A stretch of DNA of 58,516 bases, taken from the NCBI GenBank assembly GCA_016707445.1, contig JADJHR010000021.1, forward strand, positions 1-58,516, in the 5' to 3' direction. Positions 24,268-33,922 of this stretch are shown here, piece by piece; position 1 is the stretch's first letter; the number at the start of each line of letters is the position of its first letter. The stretch comes from Rubrivivax sp. GTDB lineage: Bacteria > Pseudomonadota > Gammaproteobacteria > Burkholderiales > Burkholderiaceae_C. Under the pieces are notes generated by a model. It worked only from the letters and a program-made list of their open reading frames with translations, was not told the DNA's origin and made no database searches. The position numbers and the translations under genes were made by a program.

Positions 24268-24929
24268 GTCTGCGGCTCCTTGTCGTCGTCCTTGTCCCAC
24301 AGGTAGTAAAAGCCTGGGCCGGTGCCCAGCTCTTCGTGCATGCGGAAGTGGCGGTTCTCGGCCAGCACACGCGACACCGGGCTTTCGGCGTCGTCGAGGT
24401 CACCGAAGATCAGTGCCTGCGTGATGCAGGAATTGACGCAGGCCGGCGTGGCCTCGACGTCGACGCCCGGCGTCAGGCCCTGCTCCAGGCCGGCGTCGAT
24501 GCGCTCGACGCAGAAGGTGCACTTGGTGGCCACGGCCAGGCGTGCATCGTCGCGCCGGGCGGTCTCGCTCTCGATCGCGTTGCCATAGGCGAAGCTCGGC
24601 TTGTCGGTCTTGTAACGCGCCTGGTAGGGGCAGGCCACGGCGCAGTAGGCACAGCCCATGCACAGGTCGTAGTCGATGGTGACGATGCCATCGGCACGCT
24701 TCTTGGTCGCCTTGGTCGGGCAGACGTCCATGCAGGGCGGCTCGTCGCAATGCTGGCAGCCCACCGGCACGAAGGCGCGTTGCACGTCGGGGTACTCACC
24801 GAACTCCATGTCGAGCACACGCCGCCACTGCACGCCCGGCGGCGTGGCGTTGGCATGCTTGCAGGCCGCCGTGCAGGTCTGGCAGCCCACGCAGCGGCGC
24901 AGGTCGGCGGCCATCGCCCAGCGCGTCAT
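24264..24929 (-). CDS. padC: Phenylacetyl-CoA:acceptor oxidoreductase, iron-sulfur subunit
   Basis: 221-residue electron-transfer subunit of the DmsB/PhsB type. It begins MTRWAMAADLRRCVGCQTC and has four [4Fe-4S] cluster motifs: CVGCQTCTAACKH, CQHCDEPPCMDVCP, CMGCAYCAVACPY, and the dispersed CTFCVERI with CVNSCITQAL. It bridges the Mo subunit PadB and the membrane subunit PadD. The ATG overlaps the padB stop (ATGA); no signal peptide is seen, in line with a cytoplasm-facing enzyme. The upstream extension of the frame overlaps padB and is rejected. Confidence 0.9.
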   Translation of the reverse strand: MTRWAMAADLRRCVGCQTCTAACKHANATPPGVQWRRVLDMEFGEYPDVQRAFVPVGCQHCDEPPCMDVCPTKATKKRADGIVTIDYDLCMGCAYCAVACPYQARYKTDKPSFAYGNAIESETARRDDARLAVATKCTFCVERIDAGLEQGLTPGVDVEATPACVNSCITQALIFGDLDDAESPVSRVLAENRHFRMHEELGTGPGFYYLWDKDDDKEPQT

Positions 24930-27727
24930 GCGCGTTCTCCCTGAAGCGACCGGCCCTTGCGTCCGCCCTGGCCGCCCCGTCTGCCTTCGGGCTGCGGTGC
25001 CGGGCCGGTCGAACGGCGCAGAGCCACGCGAACGATGTCCGCCCCCGAGCCGGTGGCGTCGGTCTGCTCGATCGACATCGTCGCCAGCGCGTTCAGGCTG
25101 GGCATGCCGAAGTCCTTGGCCAGCGGCGTCGCCCAGTGGTCGAACTGGCCGATCAGCAACAGCGTGTCGGGCCGTATGCCCTGGCGCAGCACGGCGCGGC
25201 CGCGCACGCTGCGCTTGGGCGTGGCGATCTCGATTGCATCGCCGTCGGCGATGCCCAGGCGGGCTGCGGTCTGTGCATTGACGATCACGCCGCGGTGGCC
25301 GGCCACGTTGTCGGCCACCTCTTTGATCATCTGCACGCCCACATTGCCGCCCCAGGAATACTGCATGCTGCGCGCGGTGAGCAACCAGAACGGGAAGTCG
25401 CTGTTCTTGCCGCCGGTCTGGCCGATGATGGCCTCCCACATGGCCGGAAAATCCTTCCACACCGGCAGCGCCTGGTACTCCTCGAGCTGCTTGTCCCACC
25501 AGTGCATGCCATGTTCGTGCAAGCGGCGGCCGAGTTCGACGCCCACGCGCATCAGGCGCTCCTGGTAGGGCAGCTCGAAGCGCAGGCCACGATCGATCAG
25601 CGTCGGCAGCAGGAACCAGTCGCGCTGCGGGAACGGCTTGGTCGCCAGGCCGTGGGTCTTCCACCAGTCCAGGCCATGGGCGTCGGCACCGTCGCTGACA
25701 TCGGCGCTGGCGGCGCGGCACACCGCGTCCCAGATCGCCTCGCGGTCGTGGCTGACCACGGTGTCGAGCGAGAAGTCACCGTGCGTGTTTTTCAGCGGCA
25801 CGCCGGCGGCGCCCTTGTTGATGGCGGTGTTGTACTTCTCGGTCAGGCCGGTTCGGCGTGCCAGTTCGGTCGCGATCTCGGTGAAGTCGCGCGCCTGGCC
25901 ACGCGCGGCCACCACCGGCTGGCGCAGCGCATAGCCCTGGTGGTCCCAGAACTGCTCGACATACTTGGTGCCGCCGATGCGGATCAGCTGCAGGCTTTCG
26001 AGGTCGGTGGCATCGGGCAGCAGGATGTCGGCGAAGTGATTCGTCTCGTCGCGTGTGTATGCAAACGCGACGACGAAGGGGAAGCGCGCCATCTTCTCGC
26101 CCAGCGCCTCGGTGTCCCAGAACGAGATCGCCGGGTTGGTGCGGTAGACGAACCAGACCTCGGGCAGCGTGACGCGCGGCAGGCCCTTGGGCGTCTCGTC
26201 GAGGAACAGCCACGAGAAGTGCGTCGGCCCCAGCGCCTGGCTCCAGGGCCCGTCGGCGGCCAGCGGCACCATCGTGCGGTAGGCGTTGCGGATGTTGGGT
26301 GACGGCGACCAGTGCGCCTTGTCGGTCGGGTTCAGCGGGTAATGCATGAAGCCGTCGGGGCCCGGCCGCACGCTGTCCAGGCGCTCGGACATCGGTTTGG
26401 TCAGCCGCACCGTGGTGCCCAGCGTGCCACCGGGCACCTCGAGACCGCCGACCAGCGTGGCCATCAGCGTGCGTGCCCAGCAGCACTCGAAACCACCCCA
26501 GCCGTTGTTCACGGTCTTGCCCAGCGTCACCGCCACCGGCCGGAACGGCATCTCGCGGCCGTCGATGACGATGGTCTGGCCGACACAGGCGTGCGCGACA
26601 AATTCCTGCCCGATGCGGCGCATCTGCGCGGCCGGCACGTCGCAGATGCCGGCCGCCCATTCGGGCGAGAAGGCGCGCATGTGCTCGACCAGGCAGGTGA
26701 AGCCGGTGCGCCCGGTCAGCAGGCCGTCGGCCAGCACCTCGTCGTCGGCGCCGACCTCGACCGCGTCGACCTCGTAGCGGCCCTCGATGGCTTCGTGCAG
26801 GTCGGGCGCGTCGTGCACGCGTGCCGCACCCACGGCCTGGTCCCAGACCAGCGGCTTGCGGGTGGCGCGATCGCGCAGGTAAAAGCCATGCGCACCCACC
26901 AGGTAGGGGCTGGCCGTGCGCTGGGCCAGGAACGGCAGGTCGAGCTGCTCGCGCGGCACTTCATGCAGCATGACGTGGATGAGCGCAAACAGGAACGCGG
27001 CGTCGGTCTTGGGCTTGATCGGCACCCAGGTCGCCGAGCAGGCGCCGGTGATCGACAGGTGCGGCTCGACCTGCACCCGCTGCATGCCGCGCACACGCGC
27101 CTTGGCGTGGCGCCAGATGCCGACCACGCCGCCCGAGGCCTCGATGTTCGACCCGCAGGAGATCAGGTAGTTGCAGCGCGGCGTGTCGGGTGCGACGATG
27201 AAGGCGCGGTGCCAGAACTCGCCGTACAGGTGCTCGGAGTGGTAGCACTTGACACCCTGCCCCGAGCCGAAGCCCATGTCCATCGGCCCCCAGGCCGAGA
27301 GAAACGCCGGGAAGGTGCCCATGTACGACTGCGGCGTGCCGCCACCGCCGAAACTGGCCGCGACACGCGGATAGCCCGACGCGTCGAGCAAGCCCTCGGC
27401 GCGCACCGCATTCAGACGGGTGGCGATCAGATCGAAAGCCTCGTCCCAGCTGATCGGCACGAAACCCGGGTCTTCGTCGCGCCCCTTGTTCGGGTTGCTG
27501 CGCTTCATCGGCGTCAGCACCCGGTTCGGGTTGTAGGTCTTCTGCACCAGGCCGAAAGCCTTGACACAGACCTTGCCGCCACCGGGATGAACGTCGGCCG
27601 CGCAGAAGTTCGGTTCGACCTCGGTCGCCACGCCGTCGACCACCTTGACCGTCAGCAGGTCGGGGCCGGCCACGCACTGGTAGCAGTAGGTCGGCACCCG
27701 CTCGACGTGGGCGGCCGCCTTGCTCAT
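24926..27727 (-). CDS. padB: Phenylacetyl-CoA:acceptor oxidoreductase, molybdopterin subunit
   Basis: 933-residue DMSO-reductase-family protein, the catalytic subunit that oxidises phenylacetyl-CoA to phenylglyoxylate. It has an N-terminal [4Fe-4S] motif (YCYQCVAGP then CAADVHPGGGKVCVKAFG), a molybdopterin core (GSGQGVKCYHSEHLYGEFWH, SCGSNIEASGGVVGIW) and a C-terminal domain (GVIVNAQTAARLGIADGDAI). No Tat signal precedes it. The C-terminal tail is basic and low in complexity (GRRGGQGGRKGRSLQGERA). The start overlaps the thioesterase stop (ATGA), so both are made together. Confidence 0.92.
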   Translation of the reverse strand: MSKAAAHVERVPTYCYQCVAGPDLLTVKVVDGVATEVEPNFCAADVHPGGGKVCVKAFGLVQKTYNPNRVLTPMKRSNPNKGRDEDPGFVPISWDEAFDLIATRLNAVRAEGLLDASGYPRVAASFGGGGTPQSYMGTFPAFLSAWGPMDMGFGSGQGVKCYHSEHLYGEFWHRAFIVAPDTPRCNYLISCGSNIEASGGVVGIWRHAKARVRGMQRVQVEPHLSITGACSATWVPIKPKTDAAFLFALIHVMLHEVPREQLDLPFLAQRTASPYLVGAHGFYLRDRATRKPLVWDQAVGAARVHDAPDLHEAIEGRYEVDAVEVGADDEVLADGLLTGRTGFTCLVEHMRAFSPEWAAGICDVPAAQMRRIGQEFVAHACVGQTIVIDGREMPFRPVAVTLGKTVNNGWGGFECCWARTLMATLVGGLEVPGGTLGTTVRLTKPMSERLDSVRPGPDGFMHYPLNPTDKAHWSPSPNIRNAYRTMVPLAADGPWSQALGPTHFSWLFLDETPKGLPRVTLPEVWFVYRTNPAISFWDTEALGEKMARFPFVVAFAYTRDETNHFADILLPDATDLESLQLIRIGGTKYVEQFWDHQGYALRQPVVAARGQARDFTEIATELARRTGLTEKYNTAINKGAAGVPLKNTHGDFSLDTVVSHDREAIWDAVCRAASADVSDGADAHGLDWWKTHGLATKPFPQRDWFLLPTLIDRGLRFELPYQERLMRVGVELGRRLHEHGMHWWDKQLEEYQALPVWKDFPAMWEAIIGQTGGKNSDFPFWLLTARSMQYSWGGNVGVQMIKEVADNVAGHRGVIVNAQTAARLGIADGDAIEIATPKRSVRGRAVLRQGIRPDTLLLIGQFDHWATPLAKDFGMPSLNALATMSIEQTDATGSGADIVRVALRRSTGPAPQPEGRRGGQGGRKGRSLQGERA

Positions 27728-28158
27728 GTCCGCTGTGCCTCGCTGGCGGCCTTGGCTTCGTGGGCCTTCTTCGCCTTCGCCGCCAGCCGGCCCTCGGTGG
27801 TCTTGACGTCGACCACGAAGCGCATGTGGCGGCCGCGGCAGATTGGCTCGACGCTGTCGCTGCCGCTGACTTCGAAGGTGATGGCACGACCCTTCACCTC
27901 GGCGATGTTCAGCGTCAGCGTCACCGGCATGCCCATCAGCGTGGCCGCCAGGTGGTCGAGTTCGATGCGCGTGCCCACCGAATCCTCACCTGCATCCAGG
28001 TGGCGCAGCAGCAACTCGCGGCAGGCGATCTCGATGTCGCGCACCAGCATCGGCGTGGCGTAGACGCGCGCCTGCTCGCCCATGAAGTCGATCGTGCGCT
28101 CGCGGTCGACCGTCAGCGTCGTGGTTTCGCTGAGGCCGTTGGTCAGGCTGGGTTTCAT
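27724..28158 (-). CDS. FlK-type hot-dog thioesterase coupled to padB
   Basis: 144 residues with the fluoroacetyl-CoA thioesterase (FlK) pattern: ATPMLVRDIEIACRELL, SVGTRIELDHLAATLMGMPV and VKGRAITFEVSGSDS followed by IGRGHMR-like residues. T35, E43 and H69 have exactly the spacing of the FlK catalytic residues T42, E50 and H76 as I recall them, so it should be active. Because padB starts within its stop codon, it may hydrolyse a CoA thioester of the pathway, for example phenylglyoxylyl-CoA, a proposed intermediate of the oxidoreductase. This role is inferred. A Lys/Ala-rich C-terminal tail is unusual. Confidence 0.8.
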   Translation of the reverse strand: MKPSLTNGLSETTTLTVDRERTIDFMGEQARVYATPMLVRDIEIACRELLLRHLDAGEDSVGTRIELDHLAATLMGMPVTLTLNIAEVKGRAITFEVSGSDSVEPICRGRHMRFVVDVKTTEGRLAAKAKKAHEAKAASEAQRT

Positions 28159-28185
28159 GGTCCGTGGTCCTTGGGGGGTTTGGGG

Positions 28186-28870
28186 TCAGAGTCCGAGGTA
28201 GGCCTGCTGCACCAGCGGGTCGCGCAGCAGCGCGCCGGCCTCGCCGTCGAGCACGATCTGCCCGGTTTCCATCACGTAGCCGCGGTCGGCCACGCCGAGC
28301 GCGGCACGCGCGTTCTGGTCGACCAGCAGAATGGTCGTGCCGCGGGTCTTCAGCGCGGCGATCTGGCCGAAGATCTCGGCCACCAGCTGCGGCGCCAGGC
28401 CCATGCTGGGCTCGTCCAGCAGCAGCAATCGGGGCTCGGCCATCAGCGCGCGGCCGATGGCCAGCATCTGCTGCTGCCCGCCCGACAAGGTGCCGGCGGG
28501 CTGGTGGCGTTTCTTCTGCAATGCCGGGAACATCGCCAGCACCGGGTCCAGGCTGTTGCGCGAGCCACGCGCAAACGCACCCAGCAGCAGGTTGTCTTCG
28601 ACGCTCAGCGGCCCGAACACCTGGCGCCCTTCGGGCACCTGCACGATGCCCATCTGCACGCGCTGACGCGCTGTCAGCCGGGCCAGGTCCTTGCCGTCGA
28701 AACGCACCATGCCGGCACAGACCGGCTGCACGCCCGAGATGGCGCGCAGCAGCGTCGTCTTGCCAGCGCCATTGGCACCCACCAGCGCGACCAGTTCACC
28801 GGGCTCGACCCGCAGCGCCACACCCCGCAGCGCCGGGATGCGGCCGTAGCGGCTGCCGAGGTCGACGACG

Positions 28871-28878
<8 letters not shown>
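28186..28878 (-). CDS. livF: Branched-chain amino acid/aromatic acid ABC transporter ATPase (LivF)
   Basis: 230-residue ATP-binding protein of the LivF subgroup: VGANGAGKTTLLRAISG (Walker A), TLSGGQQQMLAIGRALM (signature), LLLLDEPSMGLAPQLV (Walker B) and a final GALLRDPLVQQAYLGL typical of LivF. It forms a heterodimer with LivG and powers uptake at the inner membrane. Overlaps livG by eight bases. In aromatic-degradation operons such Liv-type systems import benzoate, 4-hydroxybenzoate or phenylacetate; the specific ligand is not visible. Confidence 0.9.
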
Positions 28879-29646
<768 letters not shown>

Positions 29647-29650
<4 letters not shown>

Positions 29651-30648
29651 CGCCGCAACCCCTGCTTCAGGCTGGCCAGCCAGCGCGCCAGCGTGGGCAC
29701 GATGCCCTGCGGGAAGAAGATCATGGTGGCGATCAGCACGGCGCCGAAGACCATCGTTTCGTAGTCCTCGAGCACGGTCAGCAACTGCGGCAGCAGGGTC
29801 AGCACCAGGGCGCCGACCACGGCGCCGAAGATCGATGCCATGCCGCCGAAGACGACCATGATGACCAGTTCGACTGAGTGCATGAACGTGCTCTTGGCCG
29901 GTGTGATGAAGCCGGCGTAATGGGCGGTGAGCGCCCCGGCAACGGCGGCAAACACGGCCGAGATCACGAACACCCGCAGCTTGAAGCGCGCGCTGTCGAC
30001 GCCCAGGGTCTGCGCCGCGATCTCCGAGCCATGCAGCGCACGCAGCGCGCGGCCGGTGGGTGACTCGATCAGGTTCAGCGCCAGCCATACCGCCAACAGC
30101 AGCGCCGCGGCGACCACCCAGTACCAGGTGCGTTCACCGCGCAGCACCCACCCGAACACACTGAGCGCCGGCACCGCCATGCCGTCGGGCCCGCCGGTCA
30201 GGCGGTCCTCGGTGGTCAGCACGATCGAGATGATGATGCCCAGCCCGAGCGTGGCCATGGCCAGGTAGTGGCCCTTCAGACGCAGCGTCGGCCGCCCGAC
30301 CACAAAGGCCAGCAGGCCCACAGCGGCACAACTGGTGATCATGGCCAGCCAGCTCGGCCAGCCGTGCTGGGCCGACAGGATGGCCGAGCCATAACCGCCG
30401 AGCGCAAAGAAACCCGCGTGGCCGAGGCTGATCTGCCCGGCGTAGCCGATCAACAGGTTCAGCCCGATGCAGACGATGGCATTCAGCGCCACCAGGATCG
30501 CGATCTCGTAGAAGTAGCTGTTGCGCAGCAGCAGCGGCAGCAGCACGATCACCAGCGCCAGCACCAGCAGGCCGCCGCGACGCGGCGTGGCCAGCCAGCG
30601 GCCCAGACCCGGGCGCAGCGGCTCAGACACGATCACTGCGGCGCGCAC
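29647..30648 (-). CDS. livM: Branched-chain amino acid/aromatic acid ABC transporter permease (LivM)
   Basis: About 333-residue inner-membrane permease with some ten helices. Family motifs are NLLIGYAGQISLGHAGFFALGGYGSA and LRLKGHYLAMATLGLGIIIS, then GRALRALHGSEIAAQTLGVD (EAA-like cytoplasmic loop) and FGGMASIFGAVVGALVLTLL. The start is uncertain: GTG at 30648 is seven bases after GGGGG, but GTG at 30636 or 30630 would overlap livH less. It overlaps livH in every case, so translation is coupled. Confidence 0.88.
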
Positions 30649-31498
30649 CAAGCAGCCCCCCGGGCATGAAGAACAACACCGCCAGGATGATCACGAAGGC
30701 GATCGCGTCCTTGTAGGCCGACGATACGAAGCCTGCGCCCAGCCCCTCGACCAGGCCGAGCAGCAGCCCGCCCAGCACGGCGCCAGGAAAGCTGCCCAGC
30801 CCGCCCAGCATGGCCGCAGCAAAGCCCTTCAGCCCCAGCATCACGCCGGTGTCGTACGAGGTGAAGGTGATCGGCGCCACCAGCACGCCGGCCAGCGCGC
30901 CCAGCATCGCCGCCAGGCCGAAGCTGGCCAGCAGCACCTGGCGCGTGTTGATGCCCATCAGCCGCGCCGCCAGCGGGTTGAACGCGGTGGCCCGCATGGC
31001 CTTGCCGAACAGGGTGCGGCCGAAGAACCACGACAGACCGGCCACGGCCAGCGCGGCACCCGCCAGCACCCACAGGCTTTGCGGCAGCACCGTGGCCCCC
31101 AGCAGCTGCAGCGGCTTGTCGCCGCTGAACGCCGGCAGCGGGTGCACGCGTTTGTCCCACAGCACCTGGGCCATGCCACGCAGCAGCAGTGACGCACCGA
31201 TGGTGATGATGATCAGCGTCACCGTGTCGGCACGACGCGCTGGCTCGATCGCCAGCTTTTCGAGCAGCAGCCCCACCCCACCAGCGGCCAGCACCGCCAG
31301 GGGCACGGCCGCCCACAGCGGCAGCCCGGCGCCGACGAAGGTGACGGCGGACATGCCACCGATCATCACGAACTCACCCTGCGCGAAATTGATCGCGCCG
31401 CTGGCGTTGTAGATGATCGAAAAGCCCAGCGCGACCAGCGCATAGATCGCGCCGACGGTCAGGCCGCTGGCGATGAACTGGAGCCAGGCGCCGTTCAT
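30623..31498 (-). CDS. livH: Branched-chain amino acid/aromatic acid ABC transporter permease (LivH)
   Basis: 291-residue permease with about eight helices and the LivH pattern GLTVGAIYALVALGFSIIYN followed by GAINFAQGEFVMIGGM, KAMRATAFNPLAARLMGINT and MLGGLGSFPGAVLGGLLLGLVE. It pairs with LivM as the membrane channel. It lies 26 bases after livK and overlaps livM. Confidence 0.9.
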   Translation of the reverse strand: MNGAWLQFIASGLTVGAIYALVALGFSIIYNASGAINFAQGEFVMIGGMSAVTFVGAGLPLWAAVPLAVLAAGGVGLLLEKLAIEPARRADTVTLIIITIGASLLLRGMAQVLWDKRVHPLPAFSGDKPLQLLGATVLPQSLWVLAGAALAVAGLSWFFGRTLFGKAMRATAFNPLAARLMGINTRQVLLASFGLAAMLGALAGVLVAPITFTSYDTGVMLGLKGFAAAMLGGLGSFPGAVLGGLLLGLVEGLGAGFVSSAYKDAIAFVIILAVLFFMPGGLLGARRSDRV

Positions 31499-31524
31499 GG
31501 CAGTCCCCGTTCGTGTGCCTGCCT

Positions 31525-32673
31525 TCAGCGCGCCAGCGCCCAGCTGCCGTTCTTGACCTCGAGCATCAGGAAGGCGCTGAGGTCAAGGCCCATGTGGTCG
31601 GTGGGCGACATGTTGACGACGCCGCCGGTGCCGACGTAGCCCTTGGTCGCTTCCAGCGCATCACGCACCTTGGCCGGATTGGTCGATCCTGCACGCTTGA
31701 TGGCGCCTGCAACCAGCATCAGGCCGTCGTAGGCATGGCCGCCGAAGGTCGAGACCTCGGTCTTGAAGCGCGCCTCGTAGTCGCGCTTGTAGGCCGTGAC
31801 CACGGGCTTCTGCTTGTCGCTGTCGGGCAGCAGTTCGGGCACCAGCAGCGCTGCCGCCGGCAGGCGCACCCCTTCGGCCGCCGGGCCAGACAGCTTGATG
31901 TACTCCTTGGACGCCACGCCGTGCGACTGGTAGAGCGGCAGAGTCAGCCCGACTTGGCGGTAGTTGCGCGTGACGATGGCCGGCCCCTGGCCGAAGCCGG
32001 CGTTGAGCACCGCCTGCGCGCTGCTGCCACGGATCTTGGTCAGCTGCGCGGTCATGTCGGTGTCGGCGGCGCCGTAGGTCTCGTCGGCGACGACCTCGAT
32101 GCCCTGCTTGGCAGCGACACCCACACACTGAGCCCGCATCGACTTGTCGAAACCGCCGGTGCCCGAGATCAGCGCCACCTTCGACATGTTGCGTGCCTTC
32201 ATGTCGATGAAGATCTTCTCGCAGGCCATGCGGTCGGTGTGCGGGGTCTTGAAGACCCACTTCTTGACCGGCTCGACGATCACCACCGCACCTGCCAGCG
32301 AGATGAACGGAATGCCGGCCTGTTCGACCAGCGGTACCACCGCCATCGTGGTGCCGGTGGTCGAGCCGCCGACGATGGCGTCGACCTTGTCCTGCTCGAT
32401 CAGACGCTTGCCGAAGGTGCGCGCCTTCTCGGCGTCACCGGCGTCGTCGTAGGTCACCAGCTGCAGCTTGCGACCGAGCAGCCCGCCCTCGGCATTGAGC
32501 TTTTCGATCACCATCTCGAGCGTCTTCTGCTCGGGGTCGCCGAGAAAGGCCGCAGGCCCCGTGACCGACAAAAAGGCGCCGATGCGGATCGGATCCTGCG
32601 CCAGCGCCGTGCCGCTGATCAGCAAGCTGCCGGCAAGCGCCAACGCGGCGCGAAAGGGTGGACGAATCGTCAT
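31525..32673 (-). CDS. livK: ABC transporter periplasmic substrate-binding protein (LivK-like)
   Basis: 382-residue periplasmic binding protein with a Sec signal peptide (MTIRPPFRAALALAGSLLIS, cleavage after TALA). The mature part follows the LivK fold: DPIRIGAFLSVTGPAAFLGD, KLQLVTYDDAGDAEKARTFG, DAIVGGSTTGTTMAVVPLVE and HAYDGLMLVAGAIKRAG. First gene of the 17.5-kb operon down to 15141. Upstream lie an operator copy and a 21-bp palindrome, so substrate uptake is likely regulated with catabolism. The ligand is inferred to be an aromatic acid. Confidence 0.88.
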   Translation of the reverse strand: MTIRPPFRAALALAGSLLISGTALAQDPIRIGAFLSVTGPAAFLGDPEQKTLEMVIEKLNAEGGLLGRKLQLVTYDDAGDAEKARTFGKRLIEQDKVDAIVGGSTTGTTMAVVPLVEQAGIPFISLAGAVVIVEPVKKWVFKTPHTDRMACEKIFIDMKARNMSKVALISGTGGFDKSMRAQCVGVAAKQGIEVVADETYGAADTDMTAQLTKIRGSSAQAVLNAGFGQGPAIVTRNYRQVGLTLPLYQSHGVASKEYIKLSGPAAEGVRLPAAALLVPELLPDSDKQKPVVTAYKRDYEARFKTEVSTFGGHAYDGLMLVAGAIKRAGSTNPAKVRDALEATKGYVGTGGVVNMSPTDHMGLDLSAFLMLEVKNGSWALAR

Positions 32674-32805
32674 GTCTGTCTCCTGTGGGGTGAACTGAAC
32701 ACAGAGCCCGGCAGCTGTGGGCAGCCACCCGGATCCGACACTTACACTGCGCGTCGCCGGCTCGGGCGGTCGGTGCCTGCGCTGGGCTTCGATCCTACCT
32801 GCGAG

Positions 32806-32826
32806 ATCGAATGAATTTCATTCGAT
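32806..32826. promoter_or_regulatory. Perfect 21-bp palindrome in the livK/badL gap
   Basis: Two exactly complementary 10-base arms, ATCGAATGAA and TTCATTCGAT, flank a central T. It ends five bases from operator copy 3. It has no resemblance to the GGTACC motif, so it would bind a second regulator, for example a BadR/MarR-type or TetR-type protein. It lies 133 bases from the livK start and 64 from badL. Confidence 0.6.
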
Positions 32827-32830
32827 TGGA

Positions 32831-32852
32831 TTATTCTGGTACCGTAATACTG
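32831..32852. promoter_or_regulatory. Operator copy 3 between livK and badL
   Basis: TTATTCTGGTACC followed by GTAATACTG, with GGTACC at 32838-32843. It shares the core and the distal AATACTG with copies 1 and 2. On the plus strand TAATAC (32845-32850) can be a -10 element with TTCGAT 18 bases upstream, so a bound protein would block badL-badM. This fits autoregulation by the BadM-like repressor. Confidence 0.65.
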
Positions 32853-32889
32853 AAATGAATTTGATCTGGTTCAGGTTTGTGGGTCGCCC

Positions 32890-33417
32890 GTGACCGAGAC
32901 CCGCGTCCGCAGGGGGCGCGCCGCGGCGCGCAGCAGCCGTACAAACCCCAGTCGCGCGGCGCTTGCGCAGACCGACGGACTGCAGATCCGCAGTGCGCGC
33001 CGCGCCGACCTCGACCCGATCATCACCATCGACGCTTCCGTGACCGGGCTGGAGAAGCGCAAGTACTGGCTGTCGGTGTTTCGCCGCTACGGCCAGGGCG
33101 AGCGCAGCGGCCAGCAGTTCCTGGTTGCACTGCAGCAAGGGCAGGTGGTGGGTTTCGTGATCGGAGAGGTACGCGACTGGGAATTCGGCTCACCACCCTG
33201 CGGCTGGGTGTTCGCCATCGACGTCGCACCCCAGGCGCGGCTGGCCGGCGTCGGCACCGCTTTGCTGCAGGCGATCAGCGCCGGCTTTCGCCGTGCCGGC
33301 GTGCGCAAGCTGCGCACGCTGCTGGCGCGCGACAACACGCTGATCCTGTCGTTCTTTCGCAGCCAGGGTTTGATGGCCGGTGCCCTGATGTCGCTGGAGA
33401 TCGACCTTGACGATTGA
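32890..33417 (+). CDS. badL: BadL-like GNAT acetyltransferase
   Basis: 175-residue GNAT protein. After a basic N-terminal stretch, the fold begins at LQIRSARRADLDPIITID; acetyl-CoA is bound at FAIDVAPQARLAGVGTALLQ, and the end FFRSQGLMAGALMSLEIDL is typical. The start is GTG at 32890. In Rhodopseudomonas palustris a GNAT gene (badL) stands next to badM; from memory its product acetylates aminobenzoates and the products influence BadM. The same pair occurs here, so a signal-making role is plausible. The name rests mainly on gene order. Confidence 0.7.
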   Translation: MTETRVRRGRAAARSSRTNPSRAALAQTDGLQIRSARRADLDPIITIDASVTGLEKRKYWLSVFRRYGQGERSGQQFLVALQQGQVVGFVIGEVRDWEFGSPPCGWVFAIDVAPQARLAGVGTALLQAISAGFRRAGVRKLRTLLARDNTLILSFFRSQGLMAGALMSLEIDLDD

Positions 33418-33429
33418 CGACCGCAGCGC

Positions 33430-33879
33430 ATGAGACTTCAGAAGAACACCTCGCTGGCGCTGTACAGCGTGCTCGAGTTTGCACGCGACCCGACACGCCA
33501 CATTTCGGCGGCCGAGATCGCCGCCAAGCAAGGGGCGTCGCCGCACCACCTGGCCAAGGTGCTGGCCGAACTGGCGCGCCACGGCATCGTCGAGTCGGTG
33601 CGCGGCGCGGGCGGTGGTTACCGTTTCGTCGGCAACGCCCGTCGGCTGACGCTGATGGACGTGATCGCACTCTTCGAGGAGATCACTCCCGCCGGGCCCG
33701 AGCATCCCGCTGGCACTCGTGCCGAACCCGTCGAGCAGGCGCTGGCCGCGGTGCTGTCGGAGATCGACGAGAACGCCAAGGCGACCTTTCGCTCGATCAC
33801 GCTGGCGACCATGCTGAGCCTGATCGACCGTCAGCAGCGCGCGGCCGCCGAGCCGCCTCAAGGTCTGCCCCAGGTCTGA
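33430..33879 (+). CDS. badM: BadM-like Rrf2-family transcriptional regulator
   Basis: 149-residue winged-helix protein of the Rrf2 family: MRLQKNTSLALYSVLEFARD, ISAAEIAAKQGASPHHLAKV (recognition helix region) and ESVRGAGGGYRFVGNARRLT, the Rrf2 wing motif. It has no Cys at all, so unlike IscR/NsrR it cannot hold the usual Fe-S cluster. BadM represses benzoyl-CoA reductase genes in R. palustris. It lies 12 bases after badL behind operator copy 3, and is the natural candidate to bind all three GGTACC-centred sites. Confidence 0.82.
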   Translation: MRLQKNTSLALYSVLEFARDPTRHISAAEIAAKQGASPHHLAKVLAELARHGIVESVRGAGGGYRFVGNARRLTLMDVIALFEEITPAGPEHPAGTRAEPVEQALAAVLSEIDENAKATFRSITLATMLSLIDRQQRAAAEPPQGLPQV

Positions 33880-33922
33880 AGGGCCCAGAAGGCCCGACCG
33901 CCGCCCCGCGCAGCAGCAGGGA

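Noticed and set aside
32861..32874. TTGATCTGGTTCAG as a possible second FNR box before badL
   Set aside because: Only eight of ten consensus bases, with poor right half; not strong enough alone.
33881..33895. GGGCC/GGCCC hairpin between badM and padI
   Set aside because: Five-base stem with no T run; too weak to call a terminator.
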